The notes below the pieces were generated by a model. It ran no database searches and was not told the origin of the DNA. It saw only the letters and a program-made list of their open reading frames with translations. 64,000 bases of DNA from Paenibacillus sp. Soil766 (GTDB lineage Bacteria > Bacillota > Bacilli > Paenibacillales > NBRC-103111): assembly GCF_001428105.1 (NCBI RefSeq), contig NZ_LMSJ01000001.1:62835-126834 (forward strand), in the 5' to 3' direction. Positions 56,573-64,000 of this stretch are shown here, piece after piece. Position numbers and translations under genes: made by a program. Within the stretch, counting starts at the first letter, position 1. Every line of letters begins with the position of its first letter.

Positions 56573-56652
56573 ACTGATCCCACCTGTTTTAGGACGAAGG
56601 GCGAAACCGGAAGCCTTCGGCCTCTATTTTCGCCCTTCCATATCCTTATTTA

Positions 56653-58041
56653 TTATTTCTTGTTTCCTTTATCATAGAGCTCTTGAAGCTTAGGTTTCAT
56701 TTCTTTAGCCCAGACCTCAGCCGTTTGTTTCCCTTCCCATACACGGCTTATCTCTTGGTTAAAAGTGTCGAGCCATTTCGTATCAACGGATCCTACAGCA
56801 ATCGTCGGATGGCCATAATCCTGTATGATATCCAAGAATACTTGGCGATTCGCAGGTGCTTTATCATATTTTAAGAATTCGCCTTTTGCCATATCGATCA
56901 GATTCGGAACCGCTTGACCCAATTGGTAGTTTTCTTTCTGTGAGCTAGGATCCAAACTCAAATACGAAGCAAAGTTAAATGCATCCTCAGGATATTTGGT
57001 TTTGCCCGAAATGACGAATCCTAAAGAACCTAACCAAGTTGCTGTTTTTCCTGTTTTCGGGCTTGCTGGCCATGCTGCAATATCCCATCCAAAAGGCAGC
57101 TTCCAGAAACCAGGCTGATCCCACGGCCCCATTGGGAACATACCAATTTTGCCTGCAACAAAGCGGGCATAACCACCTTGTGCTTTCTCATCTGTTGGCG
57201 AAGGAGCAACTTTATATTTCAATTTCAAATCTGCTACAAATTGTAAGGCTTCTGTGAAAGCAGGTTCGTCAATTTTGATGGTTCCTGTAGTGTAATCAAT
57301 ATAGTCCCCACCATTCGCCCATACGGCTGATTCCAATGAATAACCAGCAACTCCGAACACATCTGTCTTCCCATTCGCGCCTTGTGTTGTGATTTTTTGG
57401 GCAGCAGCAATCATATCATTCCAAGTCCATTCGCCAGCTTTTGCACTTGGATATTTGACACCTGCTTTATCAAACAGCTCTTTGTTATAAGCGAATGCCC
57501 AAGGACCTACATCTTTTGGCAATCCGTACAGATTACCTTTTCCAATAAATTTACCATCATAACGATAACGGTCTAATCCCTGTTTCCAAACATTCTTTTC
57601 ATCAAAAGATGATGATGCTTTAATTAGATCATCCATTTTCAGCAAACTTCCACTGCCTGCAAGTTTTTGGAACTGAGCTTCACCTGCATAGAAAACATCC
57701 GGCGCTTTGCCCGAAGCAATCAAGGTATCCAATTTTTGATAATACTCAGCCGGAGGTACGACGGTATATTTCACTTTCTTTGTTGGATACTTCTGCATAT
57801 AGGAGTCAGTTAGTTTTTGAAATACAGCCTTTTCCGAATCGCCACCCCAACCCATAAAGGAAATCTCGGAATTCTCTGCTGGTTTGGCTGTTGCAGCTGC
57901 AGGTGTTGCCTGGCCGGAAGGTTGCGTTGTAGATTTATCTGTCGATTCTGTTGTGCTTTTCGAGCATCCCGTTACAACCATGGCGAAACTTAGCATTAGT
58001 GGCACAGAAAGCTTAGCCATTTTACTTTTCAATACGTTCAT
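56653..58041 (-). CDS. Sugar ABC transporter solute-binding lipoprotein
   Basis: 462 aa, ATG behind GGGGGAG. Lipobox LSFAMVVTGC (Cys near residue 26), a Thr/Ser/Ala-rich linker, then a CUT1 maltose-binding-type fold (EISFMGWGGDSEKAVFQKLT, GKAPDVFYAGEAQFQKLAG, GKIGMFPMGPWDQPGFW). It is the first gene of the long GH43/GH2 operon. Its upstream region carries two CcpA cre-like sites and is flanked by an ArsR-type regulator gene. Confidence 0.94.
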   Translation of the reverse strand: MNVLKSKMAKLSVPLMLSFAMVVTGCSKSTTESTDKSTTQPSGQATPAAATAKPAENSEISFMGWGGDSEKAVFQKLTDSYMQKYPTKKVKYTVVPPAEYYQKLDTLIASGKAPDVFYAGEAQFQKLAGSGSLLKMDDLIKASSSFDEKNVWKQGLDRYRYDGKFIGKGNLYGLPKDVGPWAFAYNKELFDKAGVKYPSAKAGEWTWNDMIAAAQKITTQGANGKTDVFGVAGYSLESAVWANGGDYIDYTTGTIKIDEPAFTEALQFVADLKLKYKVAPSPTDEKAQGGYARFVAGKIGMFPMGPWDQPGFWKLPFGWDIAAWPASPKTGKTATWLGSLGFVISGKTKYPEDAFNFASYLSLDPSSQKENYQLGQAVPNLIDMAKGEFLKYDKAPANRQVFLDIIQDYGHPTIAVGSVDTKWLDTFNQEISRVWEGKQTAEVWAKEMKPKLQELYDKGNKK

Positions 58042-58106
58042 TTAAACTCCCCCAAATCAGATTTTGGTTTAATAAAGCATAAATTTGAAAAGGTATTGAT
58101 AAGAAA

Positions 58107-58121
58107 TGTGAAGCGTTTGCA
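58107..58121. promoter_or_regulatory. Partial cre-like site
   Basis: TGTGAAGCGTTTGCA keeps the AARCG-TTTGCA core of the CcpA site, but the left end deviates. It lies 66 bp upstream of the solute-binding protein start. Confidence 0.45.
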
Positions 58122-58151
58122 AAAAAGATATACCTTTCTTTTTGATTTATC

Positions 58152-58187
58152 AAACATCAAACATGTTTTATTACAATTATGATGTTT
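58152..58187. promoter_or_regulatory. Candidate operator of the ArsR-type regulator
   Basis: AAACATCA and TGATGTTT form an inverted repeat around an inner AACATGTT palindrome. It lies in the promoter region of the importer operon. ArsR proteins bind such dyads; the assignment is by position only. Confidence 0.4.
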
Positions 58188-58218
58188 ATATTCACATAAT
58201 AATCCAGAATAAGCGCTT

Positions 58219-58232
58219 TGTCAACGCTTTCA
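58219..58232. promoter_or_regulatory. Candidate CcpA cre site upstream of importer operon
   Basis: Read on the minus strand, TGAAAGCGTTGACA fits the cre consensus with one mismatch. It lies between the regulator gene and the importer operon and would place the operon under catabolite repression. Confidence 0.6.
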
Positions 58233-58265
58233 TTCAAATATTATGTTTGTTTCAGCGTAATATAG

Positions 58266-58314
58266 CGATAAGGCCGGTTAGTTACATATAACATGTAACT
58301 AACCGGCCTTATCG
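58266..58314. terminator. 22-bp perfect inverted repeat after the ArsR-type gene
   Basis: The left arm (58266-58287) and right arm (58293-58314) are exact reverse complements around a 5-nt loop, with GGCCGGTTAGTTACAT in the left arm. It sits 20 bp past the regulator stop, as a terminator would. No U-run follows, so it could also be a protein-binding dyad. Confidence 0.65.
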
Positions 58315-58334
58315 GGCATAACCTTTCTATATGT

Positions 58335-59258
58335 CTACACATATTGAATTTTCATTATTATTGCTTGGGCATAATCGCCGAACCCACGACCAAATAAGTT
58401 GATTCCTCCATGGTGCAAAGCATCTGGTTTAATCCCAATCTTGAATCCAATGAACGGGTACTTCTCAAGATGCAGATCCGCAAGCGAGACAGAGGACGTT
58501 TTCTCATTATCGACGGAACTCCGCTTTTCATCTACCCTCCATGTTTTCAGAATACCGTATTGCGTACTGCTGTCGTTCCACCACGGAGGATTAAGCTTGC
58601 CTCTATGGTCGCCGAAATCGCCTGGTGATGTCCAGGTTCCTATCTCTATGCCATTGACCCATACTGTAATGTCCGAAGGCCACTCATTGTTATAGTTAGG
58701 AGCTTCAGAACAAATTTCCAATGAAAACTCGATGGATTTGATCGCTGCCTGATGTGGAATTACTTTAGGAAAACGGTATTCAATCCATCCCTGACGTAAC
58801 CAAATGATTTCAGCTGTTTTACTTTCCGGGTGATAAAAGCTGACCGGATCATCTTCCGGAATTACCATTCCGTTTAGATTAGCCATCCCGCATGTCGGGA
58901 ATACTTCAAAGTTTATAAAATGTCCGATTGGCATCTCGATCTCATACAAATCGTTTGGATTTTTATACATTGCAATTGGGTTCAGAATCATGCGTACGTC
59001 ATCAAAATTACGGCTGCATACCTTCATTGCCCCTCGAGATGCGGGCTGTAATTCCGTTAAGATAAGCCCTGATTCCTCCAGTACCTTAACATTAATCGCA
59101 GTAGTGGAAACTGGAATTTTAAGCATCTCGGCAATTTCAATAATATTCAGATTATGATGTTGCAAAAGGAGCTTGATGATATTGATTCTGGTGTGAGAAG
59201 AAAGTGCATGAGCAACAGCGACTAGTTGATCTGGTTCATTAATTGATAATTCCAACAT
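58335..59258 (-). CDS. ArsR-type winged-helix regulator with large C-terminal domain
   Basis: 307 aa, far longer than metal-sensing ArsR proteins (about 100 aa). The first 95 residues are a winged helix: AVAHALSSHTRINIIKLLLQ, IIEIAEMLKIPVSTTAINVK. The next 200 residues look beta-rich with many aromatic residues (EIWLRQGWIEYRFP-like, DITVWVNGIEIGTWTSPGDF, FIGFKIGIKPDALHHGGINL), like a carbohydrate-binding sandwich. No metal-binding Cys motif is obvious. It lies directly upstream of the importer/GH43/GH2 operon, so it is the likely regulator and may sense a sugar. The ligand domain assignment is inference. Confidence 0.82.
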   Translation of the reverse strand: MLELSINEPDQLVAVAHALSSHTRINIIKLLLQHHNLNIIEIAEMLKIPVSTTAINVKVLEESGLILTELQPASRGAMKVCSRNFDDVRMILNPIAMYKNPNDLYEIEMPIGHFINFEVFPTCGMANLNGMVIPEDDPVSFYHPESKTAEIIWLRQGWIEYRFPKVIPHQAAIKSIEFSLEICSEAPNYNNEWPSDITVWVNGIEIGTWTSPGDFGDHRGKLNPPWWNDSSTQYGILKTWRVDEKRSSVDNEKTSSVSLADLHLEKYPFIGFKIGIKPDALHHGGINLFGRGFGDYAQAIIMKIQYV

Positions 59259-59403
59259 ACATATTCCCCCATTAACAAACTAAATCTTCGAACTTCTAAA
59301 CGTTTTTACAATATATTAACCAATAATCTTGTCTCTTGTCCACTTATTAATAATAGCATTAGATTCCTAGTTGTAAGTACGATATTTCCGGTGTTGGGAA
59401 TAC

Positions 59404-59429
59404 AAAAAGCCCTACGATTTCTCGTAAGG
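59404..59429 (-). terminator. Terminator of the dioxygenase gene
   Basis: On the minus strand CCTTACGA-GAAA-TCGTAGG forms a stem with one bulge, followed by GCTTTTTG. It begins 44 bp past the stop codon. Confidence 0.8.
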
Positions 59430-59472
59430 CCAGTAGGGATTGAACAGTTAGAACGACAGATACGTTTCGTCC

Positions 59473-60111
59473 TTATATGTTGCGATATCTTTGTCTTCTC
59501 ATCCACTGAGTCGCTACCCATTTCTCCCCGATTGCAACGGGGTTTCCTGCATGTAAAGTTAGTTCATTTAAGCGATTATCGTTATAAAAATATTCAAAAT
59601 AGACGGCACTGCCTTTTTTCGGCGTTACTGAAAAACGAAGAGAAGGGAAATATGTTTCGCCTCCTTTTTCCACGTCATTTAAATACATCACCAGTGTGCT
59701 GATGCGATTGTTTACAACATCTCCAGATGTGAAATAGTCGAAATGAGGCTGATACTGTTCCCCAGATTTATAATGCAAGATTTGCAGCGGTTCAGCATGC
59801 GAGATCGGTATATTCATCAGTTCAGAAACTCTGGTTTCAATTTTTTGAATCCATTCATTTTCGTTCTCCTCAATAAACATGTTGCTACTTGTTCTAATGT
59901 TGCTTACAACGGGAGATTTGCCAATTTTAGCTCGCTGCATTCTATTTTTAGCTAAGTCAATCAACGCGTCACATTCTCCGTAGCTTAATACATTGTCAAG
60001 AATGACGATAAGCGGTTCATCCATTTTGCCGACAATATGAATCTCTTTATCCTTAGTGATAATTTTGTTCTCACATGCATTGAAAATCGTCTGCTCTATT
60101 ATGGCCATCAT
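59473..60111 (-). CDS. Prolyl 4-hydroxylase-like 2-oxoglutarate/Fe(II) dioxygenase
   Basis: 212 aa from the first of two adjacent ATGs behind GGAGG. It contains the full iron triad, HxD in YQPHFDYFTSGD (His near 122) and the distal His in LTLHAGNPVAIGEKWVATQW (about 186), with the Lys that binds 2-oxoglutarate. STLVMYLNDVEKGGETYFPS and GSAVYFEYF are family motifs. Members hydroxylate prolines in collagen-like or other proteins; bacterial targets are mostly unknown. It is monocistronic with its own terminator and shows no link to glycan use. Confidence 0.93.
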   Translation of the reverse strand: MMAIIEQTIFNACENKIITKDKEIHIVGKMDEPLIVILDNVLSYGECDALIDLAKNRMQRAKIGKSPVVSNIRTSSNMFIEENENEWIQKIETRVSELMNIPISHAEPLQILHYKSGEQYQPHFDYFTSGDVVNNRISTLVMYLNDVEKGGETYFPSLRFSVTPKKGSAVYFEYFYNDNRLNELTLHAGNPVAIGEKWVATQWMRRQRYRNI

Positions 60112-60284
60112 TGCATCCTCCACTATGGATTAATGAGGAAGTAATCTACATGATGTCAGTCGATTTAAACAGATCTCGTTGAGTAAGACGTTCCTCCTAT
60201 TGTTTAAATACTATTAACGAGGTTATTCTACTATTCCTCTTCGCGCTATATGAATTGACGTTGCAAGTACCCGCCGCGCAAAAA

Positions 60285-60304
60285 GAACCCCTCGAAAGGG
60301 GTTC
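60285..60304 (-). terminator. Terminator of the SLH alginate-lyase-domain gene
   Basis: GAACCCCT / AGGGGTTC form an 8-bp stem with a 4-nt loop, and CTTTTTG follows on the minus strand. It lies 30 bp past the stop. Confidence 0.88.
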
Positions 60305-60333
60305 AAATTACCTTGTGATAGCTTCTTTACAAT

Positions 60334-63300
60334 TTACTTGCTCAACTCACGAATGAATCTGGCGAATACCGCAGCCACCTCCGCACGAGAGGCGTTTGTT
60401 TGCGGGTCAAAGTAGCCGCCGAATCTGCCGTTCAGAATGCCTGCTGCTGCAATGGCATCCACAGCTTTCCTTGCCCATGGACTCACGCTATCTCCGTCTA
60501 CGAAATCTGCTTTAGTAACTGAAGGCAGCCTATATCCCTTACTTCCTGCATAGTTGTACAACATGACTGCCATCTGCTCACGTGTAACCGAATCATCTGG
60601 GCTGAACTTGTCTTGACCTGTTCCGCCCACAATGCCGTTCTTCGCCGCCCAGTTCACTGCCCCCGTGTACCATTGCCCACTTGGAACATCAGTGAAAACG
60701 GACGATGCGGCGTCGCTGGCGTCAATGCTTTCAAGATTAGCAAGTACTTGAGTGAACATAGCACGTGTCATCGATGATTCAGAACTGAACATGTTGTCGC
60801 CTGTGCCTTCAAACAGCTTGCGAGCCGTCACAAACGCGATATCCTTGGCAGCCCAATGTACTGAGGGGATATCATGGAACACTTTGCCGTTATACATAAT
60901 ATCGTAGATTCCCATCGTCGTTACGTCGAAAGTCACTTTCTCACCATCCACGATAACAAGAGGTAAAATCACATTTTTGCCGTTTTCTTTTTTTATCACA
61001 ACATATTCAGATGCATCATGACCTTCAGCTACCTTGAATGGCAATGCGATGGTCAACGGATGGTTCGGTTCATTGTACAGAACAGGCTTCCCGTTATCGT
61101 ACAGTTCAACCATATAGCTTCCCTTACGGACGCGAAGATTCAGTGTATTGCTGAACTTTTTCATCATATGCTGCAGGGCAGCGTTTGGTATTGTGACGGT
61201 TCCGAAATCGGTATCAACACGGAGAGTCGCATCCCCCATCGCTGTAACTGGCAGCGTCAATGTGAAGTCGATGATTTCGTTTGCATCGATGTTCAATTCG
61301 TTACTGCCGCTTAGCGCTTCTTTTATTTGCTCTTCCGTAATGTTCAGAAGATAACTACCGTCATCATTCTTGGTTAAGGTACCCTTATTACCATTCATGG
61401 AAACTTTCGGCGTATCTTCTACACGCACTGGACTTGTCGTACTAGCTCCTGATGCTGGAGTAGGCTCTAAATCGACAGGCGCTTCTGGAGCAATTCCATT
61501 GTACATAAAGATGAGTCTCTCGCTCGTCGTAATATTTGGCACATCTGTAATTTGGGAGAGTTTTTTGGTCCCCAGACGAAGTGTCAGTACAGCATTGCTG
61601 CCTGACCCTGCGATGTCTTGATAGACGATCCGATTCTCATATTTCGGTGAAGCCAGATAGAAAGGGCCGACGCCACTGGAGCGCAGAATAAATTTTTCAT
61701 TTGTACCGATTTCCGAGGCATCGCCTTTGATCACATTGTAATTCCCTACCTGATCATCCTTTACAGATAAATACGTATTTGTTTGGAGCAGCCTTATGGA
61801 ATAAGTGCCGTCCTCGTTAGTGATCATTTGATAGAATGGCGCATCTTTCTTCATGACGCTTGTCGTCAGTTCCCCATTTTCATTCATATTAAAATACGAA
61901 TTGAGTGTTTCAGCGACTTTTTCCCCGTTAACGGTACTCCAATTTCTTTGATACAATGGCTCCCATCGCGTTCTCATCTGAAAATATGGTTCACTAGCTG
62001 CCTCGATCGGCTCATCCCGATAATAAGTCAGCGTGCCAAAGTTCAGATTATCAAAATGCACCATTCCTTGCGGGCGCATCGCCGCCGCAGCTTTGGTTGT
62101 CCATGTCAGATCGACGTCTGCCACCTTGTTGTAAAGAGCCAGCCCCTGTTCGAAAACAGGTCTTAATTCCCCTCTGTTAAGCCCGTTGCTATCTCTGTCA
62201 AAGCCAACCCCGTAATAGCCTCTGCTCGTATCCCCAAAAACATTGGGTATTGCAACGAAAGGTACATCCTCACCATTCAGTTCCTTCGCATACAGATTGT
62301 ATTTCGCCATATATTCGAAAGCTTTCGCTAGCCTGTTATCATATAGGGAATATAAGTCCACATGCTGATTTTTAGCGATTAAACTAATTTCAGACATATA
62401 CCCGAGACCTAACATGGCATGCCCCTGATCACGACCGGTTTCCATTGTCTGGCCTGAATCGTTCACATAAGCGAAGATGGAGCCGTTCGTATGAATGTCC
62501 TGATATAAGCTCATCGCGCGATCAAAAACTTCGGTATTATCATTCAAAACACCGATCGCTATCATACTAACCAAGGCTGCTACATCCCAATTACCATTGG
62601 CAAGCATGGGAACTCCCGCGTCCTGGATAACAGGATAGACGACATTGATCATCATATCCTTCAACGCTTTGAAGTCAGCGTCGCTATATCGGGTGTATCC
62701 ACCGTCATAATACTTGATGATCTCCGCAGCACTGGCATATTTGTAGGCGTTAATACCAGCGCCTAATATTCTGTCACGACCGTCGATCACTTTCAGCGTA
62801 TTGGCCCACTGTCTGAGGAGATCTACGGCCTTATCGGCAAATTGCTGCTCTCCCGTGATAACCCATTGTAAAGCATTGAAATACGCAGCGTTGCCGCCTT
62901 TCTCAAAATAGCCGATATTAGCGGAGTCCGACGGAGCACCACCGCGTCCAACATTCGAAAAGACCGTAGTCTGGTAGTCGACGCTGGATACGCCATAGGA
63001 AACACTGTTCAACATTCTCTGGTAGTCCGAGTACCACGGTTCCTCCTTCGCTTGAACACGAGCCTTCATTCTTTGCAGGTCTTCCATCGTTAGCAAAATA
63101 CCCGGATGACTGAAAATACGAACATTGACATCCGTACTCGCTTGATACCCGCTTCCATTGTATTGAACGGCATACGTATGATTGCCGACGCGCAAGTCAG
63201 AAAGCGTCAAATGCATGAGACCACTGGCGTAAACCGCTCCCGAAACCGTCCCGTTCACACTGTAATTCGCAGGATTTGTATCGCCGTTTACTGGCTTCCA

Positions 63301-64000
63301 GAACAAATCGACACCATTTCCGCTTACTTCCTGACTGATTTCCAGTTGGTCCTTGTCCGTTACCTGTTCAAAATAAAACTTGTACTCGGTATTCTCAGAA
63401 GCAGTTCCACTGCTCTGCATCGCACCTTCGGTCATTTTCACATTAAAACGGTCAAAGTTGACATCGTCTCTCATGGTGGATAAATGCGACCAGATGCGGT
63501 AAAATCCTGAATTCGCATACTGATCTACATAAAACCGCTCATTCCAGCCAGGTAGACTTGCCGATGCTTTAATCTCAAATGTCCTGTCAATCGCGGTACC
63601 GTTTGGTTCGCCGCTTACAATATTAAAATAATGATGTGTATTGCTCAGAAACTCTTCTGCCGTGAAATAATTCTGGATGGTCAGATACTTGTTATTGTTC
63701 AATGACTTGATGGCATAAGATGTCCTCGTAGCTCCAACCTCGGGCTCCACATGATTCACTGTTGCAAAATAATTGTAGACATATAGTGCAAATGGAGAAG
63801 CCTCGGCGGCATTTGCCGTGAGCGAAAGCTTTTCCGTAACCGGATCCACCTTCACATAGTTGCCGGCGGCATTTTTCATTTTCATGATCATAGCCGCTGT
63901 TTTACCGTTGTTATAGTAATTTCCCATGTTGGGACCTGCAATCTTGACCGGTTGGTCCGCATCCACCAGATTATTTATCGCGGTTTGAAGCGTTAAGATC
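60334..64000 (-). CDS. SLH-anchored alginate-lyase-domain protein (partial, 5' end outside window)
   Basis: At least 1222 residues; the frame stays open through the right edge (ILTLQTAINNLVDADQP precedes any start), so the true start lies outside. The visible N-terminal part looks like beta-trefoil or sugar-binding segments. It is followed by an alginate_lyase-type alpha/alpha barrel (PF05426-like): FSHPGILLTMEDLQRMKARV, GNWDVAALVSMIAIGVLNDN and ETGRDQGHAMLGLGYMSEIS. A beta-trefoil-like segment, an unassigned domain and three SLH repeats (KVFHDIPSVHWAAKDIAFVT, SVFTDVPSGQWYTGAVNWAA, SPWARKAVDAIAAAGILNGR) end it. Enzymes of this fold cleave uronic-acid polymers such as alginate or glucuronan. 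The family and substrate are not settled. Confidence 0.9.
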   Translation of the reverse strand, partial: ILTLQTAINNLVDADQPVKIAGPNMGNYYNNGKTAAMIMKMKNAAGNYVKVDPVTEKLSLTANAAEASPFALYVYNYFATVNHVEPEVGATRTSYAIKSLNNNKYLTIQNYFTAEEFLSNTHHYFNIVSGEPNGTAIDRTFEIKASASLPGWNERFYVDQYANSGFYRIWSHLSTMRDDVNFDRFNVKMTEGAMQSSGTASENTEYKFYFEQVTDKDQLEISQEVSGNGVDLFWKPVNGDTNPANYSVNGTVSGAVYASGLMHLTLSDLRVGNHTYAVQYNGSGYQASTDVNVRIFSHPGILLTMEDLQRMKARVQAKEEPWYSDYQRMLNSVSYGVSSVDYQTTVFSNVGRGGAPSDSANIGYFEKGGNAAYFNALQWVITGEQQFADKAVDLLRQWANTLKVIDGRDRILGAGINAYKYASAAEIIKYYDGGYTRYSDADFKALKDMMINVVYPVIQDAGVPMLANGNWDVAALVSMIAIGVLNDNTEVFDRAMSLYQDIHTNGSIFAYVNDSGQTMETGRDQGHAMLGLGYMSEISLIAKNQHVDLYSLYDNRLAKAFEYMAKYNLYAKELNGEDVPFVAIPNVFGDTSRGYYGVGFDRDSNGLNRGELRPVFEQGLALYNKVADVDLTWTTKAAAAMRPQGMVHFDNLNFGTLTYYRDEPIEAASEPYFQMRTRWEPLYQRNWSTVNGEKVAETLNSYFNMNENGELTTSVMKKDAPFYQMITNEDGTYSIRLLQTNTYLSVKDDQVGNYNVIKGDASEIGTNEKFILRSSGVGPFYLASPKYENRIVYQDIAGSGSNAVLTLRLGTKKLSQITDVPNITTSERLIFMYNGIAPEAPVDLEPTPASGASTTSPVRVEDTPKVSMNGNKGTLTKNDDGSYLLNITEEQIKEALSGSNELNIDANEIIDFTLTLPVTAMGDATLRVDTDFGTVTIPNAALQHMMKKFSNTLNLRVRKGSYMVELYDNGKPVLYNEPNHPLTIALPFKVAEGHDASEYVVIKKENGKNVILPLVIVDGEKVTFDVTTMGIYDIMYNGKVFHDIPSVHWAAKDIAFVTARKLFEGTGDNMFSSESSMTRAMFTQVLANLESIDASDAASSVFTDVPSGQWYTGAVNWAAKNGIVGGTGQDKFSPDDSVTREQMAVMLYNYAGSKGYRLPSVTKADFVDGDSVSPWARKAVDAIAAAGILNGRFGGYFDPQTNASRAEVAAVFARFIRELSK

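Overview
The window looks like a chromosomal segment of a Paenibacillus or close relative (Bacillota). The reasons are strong AAGGAGG-type ribosome binding sites, S-layer-homology (SLH) anchored giant enzymes, membrane-bound AraC regulators, LplABC/YtcQ-type sugar importers without an ATPase gene, and pectin genes resembling Bacillus subtilis YesW/YteR. Almost everything serves the capture and breakdown of plant or microbial polysaccharides. No tRNA, rRNA, CRISPR array, transposase or phage gene was seen.

Layout, left to right. (1) 1-3231: a GH2 beta-galactosidase, cut by the left edge, behind a YesM-like histidine kinase; both on the minus strand. (2) 3605-9656: a compact catabolic operon (fucose-isomerase-like protein, split transketolase, FGGY kinase) divergent from a LacI regulator. 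It fits an aldose > ketose > ketose phosphate > transketolase route such as D-apiose/apulose catabolism. (3) 9824-12950: an unusual GH105 enzyme with a long N-terminal module, divergent from an AraC regulator. (4) 13066-25287: an ABC importer, a GH130 mannoside enzyme, a membrane AraC regulator and a 1709-residue SLH-anchored PL8 lyase. PL8 plus GH130 points to a mannose/uronic-acid polysaccharide, possibly xanthan-like. (5) 25563-39935: an ABC importer, an SLH-anchored GH43, a GH-A clan multi-domain enzyme and a divergent membrane AraC regulator. Two promoters in this block share a copied module of about 145 bp.

(6) 39987-46177: a patch of small and decaying genes (VOC protein, two truncated YafY-type regulators, an acetylesterase remnant, a DUF2975-like protein and an unknown protein) around a rhamnogalacturonan pair, PL11 lyase and GH105 hydrolase. 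(7) 46438-59258: a long operon with an ABC importer, GH43, sialidase-fold enzyme, GH2, aldo/keto reductase and a second GH43, behind an ArsR-type regulator; it ends in a strong terminator. (8) 59473-64000: a prolyl-4-hydroxylase-like dioxygenase and the 3' part of an SLH-anchored alginate-lyase-domain protein cut by the right edge.

The likely joint scheme is this: cell-wall-tethered lyases and GH43 enzymes cut polymers outside, three CUT1 importers bring oligosaccharides in (energised by an ATPase encoded elsewhere), and intracellular GH2, GH105, GH43 and GH130 enzymes finish the job. Dedicated AraC, LacI and ArsR regulators and CcpA-type cre sites provide control. All functions are inferred by reading the sequence; no searches were run. 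Where a start codon was moved, the ribosome binding site is the reason.
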